A DNA stretch of 64,000 nt from Proteobacteria bacterium ST_bin12 (GTDB taxonomy: Bacteria > Pseudomonadota > Gammaproteobacteria > Burkholderiales > Methylophilaceae): contig MSXP01000005.1 in assembly GCA_002083635.1 (NCBI GenBank), positions 62,001 to 126,000 of the forward strand. Direction: 5' to 3'. Every line of letters starts with the position of its first letter. The stretch's first letter is position 1. The position numbers and the translations under genes were made by a program. The notes beneath the pieces were generated by a model. The model was not told the origin of the DNA. It saw only the letters and a list, made by a program, of their open reading frames with translations, and did no database searches. This document shows, in pieces, positions 11,134 through 18,338 of this stretch.

Positions 11134-11189
11134 AGCATTAATCCTTTTAAAACATTCAAATCAAACAACTCAAAAAACCAAATTAAAAC

Positions 11190-11209
11190 AAATTACTTAA
11201 CAGTAATTT
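11190..11209. promoter_or_regulatory. Palindrome upstream of tpsA
   Basis: AAATTACT and AGTAATTT form 8-bp perfect arms around TAAC, about 57 bases upstream of the adhesin start. The 8-4-8 layout suits a dimeric regulator, but the sequence differs from the ATAGTCC palindromes elsewhere in the window and the regulator is unknown. Confidence 0.35.
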
Positions 11210-11276
11210 TCTGTGCATATTGCAAAAAAATAATTGTTAATCAACTTTAATTTTGTAGCGTATTTACTAGCACAAA

Positions 11277-11304
11277 AGCCCTTCCCTAATTTCAGGGAAG
11301 GGCT
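11277..11304 (-). terminator. Rho-independent terminator of the substrate-binding-like gene
   Basis: An 11-bp perfect stem (AGCCCTTCCCT / AGGGAAGGGCT) with a 6-base loop, followed on the minus strand by TTTTG. It lies 60 bases after the stop codon of the gene starting at 12890. Confidence 0.85.
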
Positions 11305-11363
11305 GCCGTTTTATCTATTCATTACAGAAACTAAAACACACTGCTTTGAATAAACTAATCTGA

Positions 11364-12890
11364 TTACAATGGTGGGAAAGCAATCAATGGTGCGCAAGTG
11401 TTACCACCGCGTGAGAATTTTGACACTAAAGCTGGACGAGTTGCGTAGCTTGCAACTTGTGGCAATGTTGCAAATGCATTTGGTACTGTTACAAAAGTAC
11501 CGCCGTCATTACCTGTGTAACGTGTAGAACCAGCACGTCTTACAAACTCATTGAAGAAGCCTGTTTTAACTGCATCAGTAGATAAAGCTGGCACTACATC
11601 ACCGTTTACATTTGTTACGGCTGCGTTACGTGCTTGGATTGATAATTCAACCACAAAGTCATACAAACCGTTTACCAAGTTTGCTTTTGATGGAGCAATA
11701 CCAGTCGCACCAGCTGATGAAGCTTGTGTACCTGAACCATCAGTTCCGCCTGTGTATGTGTAAGTACCAGCACCATCTAAATGACGGAATGTATAACCGT
11801 TAGCACCAGTACCAGCAGTTACGTAGCTGTCTAATGACAACACGCCGATTGCTTTTGATGGGCCGCCAACGTTGCTGAACAATACACGGTAGTTCAGGTT
11901 GTTTGAACCACGTACGTTAAAGTCTGTACCGTTTTGTGCAGCAGTTAAGCAGTTACGCACATCACCAGAACCTGAGTTTTCAATAACTGTAAAACCAGCA
12001 CTTGGGTCAATCACGATTGGGTTAGCAACTGTACCTGCACCACCAACAAAGCCAAAGCTGTCACCAGCTGTAGCTGGAACGGTTGCAGAAAAGCCATTTG
12101 AAGCGTTATTACATGGGAAACCAGTAAAGAACCAGTTATATGAAGATTGCGTACCAGAACCATCTACACGACGACACACTACTACTGGGTCAGTTGAACC
12201 ATCAATTTGTGACCAGTCTTGAATTAAACCAGCCAACATACCACCGTATTGTGAACGGCTGATGTGTGTGCTAGCTGCAACAGCATTAGTCGCTACAATA
12301 CCCATCATAATTTGATTCACTGGACGGTTAGTTAAAGTTGCTAATTCTGCTGGAGACAATTGAGGCTGACCATTCTCAGTGTTATATGGCTGTCTAAACA
12401 AAGCTGGTTCTACATCTGATACACCAAAATCTGGCACCAAGCCTGTATTAGATGCTGTTGCATGACCAGCAATACCTGGATCGATACCACGTAAACCACA
12501 TTGCCAAGCAAAATTGCCTGTTGTTAATGTAGTACAGTTATTAAAATCTAATGTTTGAATGCGTGCTGCACGAGCCACCGGGTCTACACCAAATACTGAC
12601 CCCCCTGCCGAACGTTTAATAAACAAGATATTAGTGCCTACTGGAACACCTGGAATTCCAGCAGCTGCTTGACCTAAGAAAGCACGATGATTAATCGCTG
12701 TGTCAGCGCTGCGAATTGCAACTACGTTTGTTAATAAGCTGCCTGCGATATCTGCTAAAAAGTTATCTGGTGCTGAAGCGCCAGATAAAAATATAACGCG
12801 CGTACCTGCTGGAATAGTTGGGCCAGCAGCTTGTGCTGACAAAGCAGCGAAAGCTAAACCACAAGCTACTGCAATTTTTGTAAAGTTCAT
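11364..12890 (-). CDS. Secreted PstS-like/PBP-like domain protein
   Basis: A 508-residue protein with a clear signal peptide (about 1-21, ending SAQA). Phrases typical of exported substrate-binding-like proteins include FLSGASAPDNF near the N-terminus, VVCRRVDGSGTQSSYNWFF mid-protein and AIGVLSLDSY later. The SGS/DGSGT loops resemble phosphate-binding-like folds, but the protein is about 180 residues longer than PstS, has no ABC partners beside it and lacks a Pho box. It is therefore more likely an envelope or surface protein using this fold than a phosphate transporter subunit. It has its own terminator and lies downstream of a PEP-CTERM gene on the same strand. Function is not established. 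Confidence 0.6.
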   Translation of the reverse strand: MNFTKIAVACGLAFAALSAQAAGPTIPAGTRVIFLSGASAPDNFLADIAGSLLTNVVAIRSADTAINHRAFLGQAAAGIPGVPVGTNILFIKRSAGGSVFGVDPVARAARIQTLDFNNCTTLTTGNFAWQCGLRGIDPGIAGHATASNTGLVPDFGVSDVEPALFRQPYNTENGQPQLSPAELATLTNRPVNQIMMGIVATNAVAASTHISRSQYGGMLAGLIQDWSQIDGSTDPVVVCRRVDGSGTQSSYNWFFTGFPCNNASNGFSATVPATAGDSFGFVGGAGTVANPIVIDPSAGFTVIENSGSGDVRNCLTAAQNGTDFNVRGSNNLNYRVLFSNVGGPSKAIGVLSLDSYVTAGTGANGYTFRHLDGAGTYTYTGGTDGSGTQASSAGATGIAPSKANLVNGLYDFVVELSIQARNAAVTNVNGDVVPALSTDAVKTGFFNEFVRRAGSTRYTGNDGGTFVTVPNAFATLPQVASYATRPALVSKFSRGGNTCAPLIAFPPL

Positions 12891-12965
12891 GATTTTTTCC
12901 TCTAAATAATATTTTGTGTTCTGTTATGGGTGGTTAATATCTAAAAAACCATAACATAGATTGAA

Positions 12966-13832
12966 TTAAGCAGCTTTGTTACGACGACGCGCAATTGCAC
13001 CCACAAAACCTAAACCCGCTAATAACATGGCATATGTTTCTGGCTCTGGCACTGCTGCTACTGTTACTGCAGCAATTTGTAAACGCCATGCGCCATCTTG
13101 CAAGTAAGTTTTTACAACAATTTCACGGCCATCAAATGCAGTTAACTCTTGAATCAATGGTGCTTGGCCGTATTGGCTTGCAGTTTGAGTATGTTGTGCT
13201 AAAAATACCAAATTAGTTGATTGGCCTAGTACATTAGTAGTGTCACTGATAGAGCCGTAACCGCTTCCAACAAAACCCGCATAAGCATTACCGTTTGTAG
13301 CATCTGTTACTGCAAAAGTATCTTCAGCTGGCACCGGAATAAAGTCGCCTGATGCAGCAGCATAACCAGCCAAGGTAGATGCAGTGTTTCTAACATTAGT
13401 GGTAGTATTTGCAAATGGCGTTGAAGGTGTATCACCTTCTGTAATCAATAAACGATTACGACCGAAAACGTCGAATGCTGCAATATTCCATTGCACATTA
13501 TTAAAGTTAGTAAAGTTAGCTGTTTCAAAACCTGTCAATACATCATCAAAAATGATGCCGTTAGTTCCGATTAATGAAGATTGTACTTTTGCATTAGCAA
13601 GTAAAGCTGTATTGCCAGCTGCTGTAGCAAACTGATCTGCACCAACCAAGTCATTTAATAACAAATTCCAGTTTAAATCGTATGTATAACCAATGCCTGC
13701 TTGGAAATCCCAAGCACTGAAAAATACTTCAGAGTTACCTGTTGCTGTGTTGGTATCAATGATAGCGTTTGCTGACATTGAAGATGCAGCTAGTACTACT
13801 GCCGCAACTAATGTATTTAATTTAATTTTCAT
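12966..13832 (-). CDS. PEP-CTERM sorting-signal protein
   Basis: A 288-residue exported protein. The start is set at MKIKLNTLVAAVV, preceded by AGGAG at eight bases; an in-frame upstream extension lacks a ribosome site. Signal peptide about 1-23 (ending SANA). The C-terminus carries the classic PEP-CTERM anchor: VPEPETYAMLLAGLG, a hydrophobic segment and the basic tail ARRRNK. Such proteins are recognised by an exosortase during export and are linked to exopolysaccharide production; no exosortase gene is in this window. The middle is rich in N, T, A and F with no recognised enzymatic motif. The upstream gap is long (about 536 bases) and holds regulatory palindromes. Confidence 0.85.
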   Translation of the reverse strand: MKIKLNTLVAAVVLAASSMSANAIIDTNTATGNSEVFFSAWDFQAGIGYTYDLNWNLLLNDLVGADQFATAAGNTALLANAKVQSSLIGTNGIIFDDVLTGFETANFTNFNNVQWNIAAFDVFGRNRLLITEGDTPSTPFANTTTNVRNTASTLAGYAAASGDFIPVPAEDTFAVTDATNGNAYAGFVGSGYGSISDTTNVLGQSTNLVFLAQHTQTASQYGQAPLIQELTAFDGREIVVKTYLQDGAWRLQIAAVTVAAVPEPETYAMLLAGLGFVGAIARRRNKAA

Positions 13833-14061
13833 GCCGTTTACTCCTAAAAATAAAAAAATGTAAAACTGAACTTCTAAACCACTCAAAAAAATACTGCAAA
13901 AATCTGTCGCTTAATATCTGCGTCGTTTAAAGCCATTTAACAAAATCACTCGCAACATCTTTATGTTTAAGATGCATAGCCCGCTTATGTAATAAGTCAT
14001 TGCTATCGCCTTACGACCGTTACCATATTAGTTAGGCAATGTGAAACCAACATGTTTGAAC

Positions 14062-14079
14062 ATAGTCTGTTCGGCTTAC
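14062..14079. promoter_or_regulatory. Degenerate EpsA-box-like site
   Basis: ATAGTCT-GTTC-GGCTTAC. The left arm matches the ATAGTCC arm at six of seven positions; the right arm is poorly conserved. It lies about 230 bases upstream of the PEP-CTERM start. Confidence 0.3.
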
Positions 14080-14189
14080 GTACTTTTTTTATTAAAGCTT
14101 TTTAGAAATGCTTTGCTTTATTTTATAAAAACGCTTTTATTGATTTTGCAAATCATGCCGCTTAAATGTGACAGGCATTAAAAAATGGC

Positions 14190-14207
14190 ATAGTCCTATC
14201 GGACTAT
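14190..14207. promoter_or_regulatory. Candidate EpsA operator (perfect palindrome)
   Basis: ATAGTCC-TATC-GGACTAT, perfect 7-bp arms with a 4-base spacer. The same arms recur at 31667-31684. The site lies between divergent genes, about 160 bases from the dsbC-like start and 358 from the PEP-CTERM start. LuxR-type regulators bind inverted repeats of this size, and an EpsA homologue is encoded 1 kb away. The assignment is inference. Confidence 0.55.
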
Positions 14208-14368
14208 AAAAAAATGGACTTTACTGCCTGATAAGCTTGCTAGAAAAGGCTTTGGCACTGTAGTGACGGTGCGTCATCATTACGTCATTTTTCATTCTTA
14301 TGATGTGCTTATTCATTATTGTGATATTTATTTTTTTCTCATTTTTATTGTTTTTAAAAAGGTTAACC

Positions 14369-15118
14369 ATGTCTTATTTCAATCGCACATTTATTAATCA
14401 AACCTTAACCATGTGCTTAATTTCTGCTGGTTTATACACCGCTTCATTGCCGGTTTTGGCGGATGAGGCCAGTGATATTGCGGCTATTAAATCTAATTTA
14501 GAAGCCAGAAAACCACCATTGCTGGCAAAAAGTATTCAAGCATCACCTATAGCAGGTTTGTATGAAGTATTTGCCAATGGCAATATTTTGTATGTTAATA
14601 AAAATGTATCGCACGTAATTGTTGGCGGTGCTATGTTAGATGGCGAAACTAAGCAAAACTTAACGGCGGAAAGATTAAAAGTATTAACCACCATTAAGTT
14701 TGACAGCCTGCCACTTAAGAACGCCATTGAAATTAAAAAAGGCACTGGCGCGTATAAATTTGCCGTATTTTCTGATCCCGATTGCCCATTTTGCAAAACT
14801 TTAGAGCAAGGCTTAGACAAGCTGGATTTAACTGATTACACAGCTTATGTGTTTTTGTTTCCATTAAAAGAATTGCATCCTGATGCAGTGGCAAAAGCAG
14901 AATCAATTTGGTGTGCGAAAGATAAGAAAGAGGCATGGACTAACTTAATGGTGAAAGGCAATGAGCCAGCAAAAGCCACCTGTGCCAACCCAATTATAGA
15001 AAATGAAAAACTGGCTAATCAGTTAGGCGTGGCGGGCACACCGACTATTTATTTACAAGATGGCCAACTAACACAATCGCCGCAAGAGTTGGTTAAGGCA
15101 ATTAAAAAAGAGATTTAA
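14369..15118 (+). CDS. DsbC-like periplasmic thiol:disulfide isomerase
   Basis: A 249-residue exported protein. The start is placed at MSYFNRT; an upstream in-frame stretch would add only hydrophobic residues. Signal peptide about 1-31 (ending VLA). A DsbC-type N-terminal dimerisation region follows (GLYEVFANGNILYVNKNVSHVI), then a thioredoxin-fold domain with the active site DPDCPFC (cysteines near 139 and 142) and the cis-proline loop GTPTIY. DsbC/DsbG proteins repair wrong disulfides in the periplasm and are reduced by DsbD, which is not in the window. Two further cysteines (WCAKD, ATCANP) occur late in the protein. It is convergent with epsA. Confidence 0.85.
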   Translation: MSYFNRTFINQTLTMCLISAGLYTASLPVLADEASDIAAIKSNLEARKPPLLAKSIQASPIAGLYEVFANGNILYVNKNVSHVIVGGAMLDGETKQNLTAERLKVLTTIKFDSLPLKNAIEIKKGTGAYKFAVFSDPDCPFCKTLEQGLDKLDLTDYTAYVFLFPLKELHPDAVAKAESIWCAKDKKEAWTNLMVKGNEPAKATCANPIIENEKLANQLGVAGTPTIYLQDGQLTQSPQELVKAIKKEI

Positions 15119-15138
15119 AAGAATCATTGATTTGGTAA

Positions 15139-15170
15139 AAAATAAAAGCGATTCAGTTCTCTTTTATTTT
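15139..15170. terminator. Possible AT-rich bidirectional terminator
   Basis: AAAATAAAAG (15139-15148) and CTTTTATTTT (15161-15170) are perfect inverted repeats between the convergent dsbC-like and epsA genes. The stem is almost all A-T, so folding is weak. Confidence 0.35.
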
Positions 15171-15234
15171 GCCTTAGTTTTAAATGCTTATTTATTTTTT
15201 AAAGCGAGATTAAACTGATACTTTACTCAATAGC

Positions 15235-16086
15235 TTAGTTATTTCTAACCTTAACTAAACCCAATTTAGCGGCCTTAACAGCCGCCTGACCACGGTTTTG
15301 TACATCTAATTTGCGCAAGATATTTTGCACGTGATTTTTAACGGTAAGCGGGCTAATATCTAAAATAGTCGAAATTTCCCAGTTAGTTTTGCCCATGTGC
15401 ACCCACTGCAAAATCTCTGATTCTCGGCCTGTAATTTTTTTTGCCGATTTGCTGACTTGCACCACATTGCTGCGATTGCTGGTCACACGAATGAGTGCGC
15501 AGTGCAGGTGCGGCATAATTAATTCTAATATTCTAGAATGGTTGCTGCTGATTTTTTTGGATAAGCGTCCAAATACTACAAACGTGGATATTCTGGTGTG
15601 ATTATCGCCAAAACCATGCGCCAAGAAATCACCCATTTCAGAGGCTTTTAAGCTAGCCTGTGGCAAGTTAATCACCGAATATTGGTTAAATTCGTTGGCT
15701 TGCATTTGATTGGTGACTAAAACAGGTTGTGCGGTTTTTTTCCAAGCATGCAGCGCTTGGCTGACTAAACCCACTTCACGCTCTATCGCTTCATTAAAAC
15801 GTGTTTCATCAAAATAACGCGAGCTGGTGAAATATTCAAAATCATAATCTTCAGTTTCGTTAGATTTAATGCCAAAAATCATCACTTCGTGTGCAAGCAA
15901 ATACTGAAAGCCTGCCTGCAACCAGTTAAACAAATGCGTGCGTTGCGATAAGCGCAGCGATTCTTCAATGACTTCCATAAAAACAACACGCTGCTCGTCA
16001 TCTAAACAAGCTTCGGCTTTTACGGGTTCATCGAGATTAAAATTTGAGCTAATAATCATGCATTTTGTTTGCTTATGCACAAACAT
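15235..16086 (-). CDS. epsA: LuxR-family regulator, EpsA type (exopolysaccharide/PEP-CTERM associated)
   Basis: A 283-residue transcription factor. The C-terminal 65 residues form a LuxR/GerE helix-turn-helix: KITGRESEILQW, then a DNA-recognition helix in DISPLTVKNHVQNILRKL, then QNRGQAAVKAA. The N-terminal two thirds (about 20-200) match the layout of the EpsA family found with XrtB/PEP-CTERM exopolysaccharide loci, and lack a response-regulator aspartate. The start could be MFVHKQ (16086) or MIISSNF (16059); neither has a clear ribosome site. Upstream lies a direct-repeat array closely matching one before the secretion operon. It probably activates the surrounding PEP-CTERM and polysaccharide genes through the ATAGTCC palindromes; no experiment supports this yet. 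Confidence 0.72.
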   Translation of the reverse strand: MFVHKQTKCMIISSNFNLDEPVKAEACLDDEQRVVFMEVIEESLRLSQRTHLFNWLQAGFQYLLAHEVMIFGIKSNETEDYDFEYFTSSRYFDETRFNEAIEREVGLVSQALHAWKKTAQPVLVTNQMQANEFNQYSVINLPQASLKASEMGDFLAHGFGDNHTRISTFVVFGRLSKKISSNHSRILELIMPHLHCALIRVTSNRSNVVQVSKSAKKITGRESEILQWVHMGKTNWEISTILDISPLTVKNHVQNILRKLDVQNRGQAAVKAAKLGLVKVRNN

Positions 16087-16141
16087 ATTTTATAAGTTGC
16101 AGGCAGTTTGGCTTTGTTTAGTGACAGCGTGATTAAGGTTA

Positions 16142-16173
16142 GATGGCAGTTTTTTTACAGTTTTGTAACAAAA
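16142..16173 (-). promoter_or_regulatory. 11-bp-period repeat array upstream of epsA
   Basis: On the minus strand, heptamers TTGTTAC, CTGTAAA and CTGCCAT are each separated by AAAA. The array aligns with the one before gspG (26526-26556) at 27 of 31 positions, in the same orientation and at a similar distance from the start. It resembles a weakened PhoB box. The central TTTTGT-A-ACAAAA (16161-16173) is also a perfect palindrome. Confidence 0.4.
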
Positions 16174-16227
16174 GCCTAGTCATGTGCATCACTAAAAACT
16201 GTCATATTGATAGTGAATAATAGCTTC

Positions 16228-16842
16228 ATGAAAAAAATTAACTTATTCACTTTAAGTATTTTGATGTGTATTAACAGCGCCTTAGCCAATGCCGATGTGC
16301 TGATTGACCTTGAACAAGCAGACGAAATTAGCATTATGAATACGCAATTGGATCATCGCTTTACGCTAAAAATCGCAGAGCCTGCAGAAACTGCATCGAT
16401 TGAATCGGCGCAATTAACTAGTCCTGCACACGCCGATTCCGCTCATGCCATTCAACACTTGCCCTACCATGAAGAAGTTTTAGCGGCGGCCGACTTGACT
16501 GCACTGGAACCTGCCCTGATTCATGCAGTGATTACAGTGGAATCGAAACATAACGCGCTGGCAAAATCGCACAAGGGCGCTTATGGCTTAATGCAGCTAA
16601 TGCCAGCGACTGCCAAGCGTTTTCATGTAAAAGATAAGCGCAATGCTGGGCAAAATATTTTGGCAGGGGCGCAATATTTGCGCGAATTACTCACATTATT
16701 TAAGGGCGATTTAAAGTTAACGTTGGCGGCCTATAACGCAGGGCCAGGTGCAGTGCAAAAATATCAAAACCATATTCCGCCGTATCGCGAAACCATGCGC
16801 TATGTGCCAAAAGTGCTTAAGTATTATCGGCAATATTCTTGA
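16228..16842 (+). CDS. Periplasmic lytic transglycosylase (SLT/MltE-like)
   Basis: A 204-residue peptidoglycan-cleaving enzyme. The start is taken as MKKINLFTLSIL, giving a signal peptide of about 23 residues (ending ANA); an upstream TTG start would add seven residues. A spacer of about 70 residues follows. The SLT domain has the catalytic glutamate in ITVESKHN, then GAYGLMQLMPATAKRF and AAYNAGPGAV near the C-terminus, all classic for goose-lysozyme-like transglycosylases. It is convergent with the last gene of the secretion operon. Small transglycosylases often accompany secretion systems to open the cell wall, but it is on its own transcript, so the link is only suggestive. Confidence 0.85.
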   Translation: MKKINLFTLSILMCINSALANADVLIDLEQADEISIMNTQLDHRFTLKIAEPAETASIESAQLTSPAHADSAHAIQHLPYHEEVLAAADLTALEPALIHAVITVESKHNALAKSHKGAYGLMQLMPATAKRFHVKDKRNAGQNILAGAQYLRELLTLFKGDLKLTLAAYNAGPGAVQKYQNHIPPYRETMRYVPKVLKYYRQYS

Positions 16843-16881
16843 TTTTAAAACTTAACCCATATTTTTAGCCAAAAATTCGCG

Positions 16882-17442
16882 TTAAGTACTGGGCGTAACA
16901 GCAGGTTCTGCAACAGAACCAGTTTCGGGAATAGCAGCGGGCACGCTAACAGGCGGAGCAGCGACTGAACTGCCAGGTGTGTAAACAAAGCGCCATTTGT
17001 CATAACTTTCCGCTTCATCAAAAGCTTCAAACTCTGGCGGTAAACCTGCTTTTTTGATGGGTTTTAATTTAGAGCTGCTGTAAACGCCTGTAATTTGACC
17101 TTGTTGCAGCACTAAATTCCATTCTTTATCGTGCGCAAATGGGTCTTTATACAGTTGACGAATATGACGCTTAATAATCGGTAAGCGTGTATCTAATATT
17201 AAATCTTGCAGCTTTTGCGGAAATTGTTTGGCAGTGCTGGGGCTGTTTTCGTAATAGCTGCCAATCGCATTGCGATAGGCTTGGCCAATAAACAATAGCT
17301 CTTTTTCGCGTTCGCGCTGCGAATCTTGGTGCCATACAATGCCCACTCCTGCCATGCCAATACCAGCTATGGCAATCACCGCCAGCAAGCCCATGTAAGT
17401 AAAACCTGTTTGCTGAAACGTTTTAATCTTACCAGTTTGCAT
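16882..17442 (-). CDS. Type II secretion minor pseudopilin lacking Glu5
   Basis: A 186-residue prepilin-like protein, last gene of the secretion operon. The prepilin peptidase site is TG^FTYMG (cleavage after residue 13), followed by a hydrophobic helix. The usual glutamate at mature position 5 is glycine, as in GspK tip pseudopilins that lack Glu5. The domain after the helix has QAYRNAIGSYYE and LYKDPFAHDKEWNL, as in pseudopilins of MSHA/T2SS hybrids; the tail is rich in A, P, V and S. It overlaps the preceding gene by 14 bases. It is much shorter than true GspK, so the family equivalence is open. Confidence 0.75.
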   Translation of the reverse strand: MQTGKIKTFQQTGFTYMGLLAVIAIAGIGMAGVGIVWHQDSQREREKELLFIGQAYRNAIGSYYENSPSTAKQFPQKLQDLILDTRLPIIKRHIRQLYKDPFAHDKEWNLVLQQGQITGVYSSSKLKPIKKAGLPPEFEAFDEAESYDKWRFVYTPGSSVAAPPVSVPAAIPETGSVAEPAVTPST

Positions 17443-17848
17443 AAGGTGTGCCGTCTTTAGAATTGCCTGACGCGCCGCTGTGAATATCGTAAATTTCGCC
17501 CTCTAGTGGCGGCTCTGGTGGCGTGAGTAGCCAAGTTTCGCTACTTTCAGTAATGGGGTCTATTGGTAATTTTCGTATATATTTTTTTTCGACCAAGTCA
17601 TCCAGCGTTGCTGGGTAGCGGTCATTATCTGCATAATATTTATCAATACCCTCGCGCAACGTATTTAAATCATGCTGCAATGCCGCCTCTTTTGCGCGGT
17701 CGACACTGTTAAAATATCTAGGCGCAGCCAGCGTTAATAACAAAGCCAAAATCGCCAAAACGACTAGCATTTCTACCAAAGTAAAACCAGACTTAACGCT
17801 AAAATTTGCGTTAAAACTGAGTCTTTTTATTGCAGTTTTATTTACCAT
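17429..17848 (-). CDS. GspG-like type II secretion pseudopilin
   Basis: A 139-residue prepilin-like protein with a 21-residue leader, cleavage site SG^FTLVEMLVVL and Glu at mature position 5. The globular part shows GspG-like features: LREGIDKYYADNDRYPATLDDLV, then DPIT and a C-terminus ending TPYANW. It overlaps its upstream neighbour by seven bases and the downstream pseudopilin by fourteen, indicating translational coupling. It probably forms part of the periplasmic pseudopilus that drives secretion. Its C-terminal motif G-x-PY-x-x-W is shared with the next pseudopilin upstream. Confidence 0.8.
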   Translation of the reverse strand: MVNKTAIKRLSFNANFSVKSGFTLVEMLVVLAILALLLTLAAPRYFNSVDRAKEAALQHDLNTLREGIDKYYADNDRYPATLDDLVEKKYIRKLPIDPITESSETWLLTPPEPPLEGEIYDIHSGASGNSKDGTPYANW

Positions 17849-18327
17849 TTTGAATAAGGCACTCCATTAATGCCCAATTGCTGACTTTGCGAATACACAT
17901 CAAATACATCATCGCCTGCGACAGGCTTGGCAGCTTCACTAGCGTAGCTCCGCAAACCCCAATTATTGGGCAAATCGTCACTTTCTGCGTTTGTGACAGT
18001 CGTCATTGGATCTAGCGGGATACGGCGTAAAAACTTGAGTTTATTTTTATTGGCATCTTTTTCATTGACCACGCCATTCACCAAAATTTCTAAATTAGGT
18101 GGATAACCCGTGTCTTCAATACTTTTTTTAATACGGCCATCATCTGCTGCTTTTTTATAGGCATCTATCGCCTCACGGATTAGGCGCAAATTGGCACGCA
18201 GCTCGTTTTCTTTACTGCGCTGCACAGTCATTTTTAGCATGGGCATCGCCACGCTAGCCAACACTGCCACAATGGTTACGGTGACAATTAATTCAATTAA
18301 GGTAAATCCTTTTAAACGCGGCTTCAT
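17842..18327 (-). CDS. Type II secretion pseudopilin
   Basis: A 161-residue prepilin-like protein with a short leader and cleavage site KG^FTLIELIVTV (after residue 7); Glu is present at mature position 5. The helix is followed by LRANLRLIREAIDAYKKAADDGR, as in GspG/GspH relatives, and the protein ends in NGVPYSKW. It starts 11 bases after the secretin gene. Three pseudopilins with different lengths and leaders after the secretin suggest the minor pseudopilins of the complex, while the separate GspG at the head of the operon is probably the major one. Confidence 0.8.
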   Translation of the reverse strand: MKPRLKGFTLIELIVTVTIVAVLASVAMPMLKMTVQRSKENELRANLRLIREAIDAYKKAADDGRIKKSIEDTGYPPNLEILVNGVVNEKDANKNKLKFLRRIPLDPMTTVTNAESDDLPNNWGLRSYASEAAKPVAGDDVFDVYSQSQQLGINGVPYSKW

Positions 18328-18338
18328 GCTATCAATTT

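Larger units (their letters stand above)
13833..14368. other. 536-base intergenic region between PEP-CTERM gene and dsbC-like gene
   Basis: No supported gene. It contains a perfect ATAGTCC palindrome at 14190-14207 and a degenerate copy at 14062-14079. Two small inverted repeats are also present: CATCTT/AAGATG at 13956-13974 and GCCTTAC/GTTAGGC at 14008-14037. The stretch nearest the PEP-CTERM gene may be a long leader RNA; no known riboswitch consensus was recognised. Confidence 0.5.

Noticed and set aside
11364..12890. Second PstS
   Set aside because: Although substrate-binding-like, it is too long, lacks a Pho box and has no ABC partners.
12922..12956. TGTTATGG/CCATAACA hairpin as terminator of the first PEP-CTERM gene
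   Set aside because: Large loop and no U-tract; it may only be part of the next gene's leader.
13900..14080. Cyclic di-GMP riboswitch upstream of the PEP-CTERM gene
   Set aside because: Some stem-like sequence is present, but the conserved core (GGGACGCAAAGCC-type) is absent on both strands.
16176..16210. Pho box before the lytic transglycosylase
   Set aside because: Only one CTGTCAT half-site; the neighbouring repeat has the wrong spacing.
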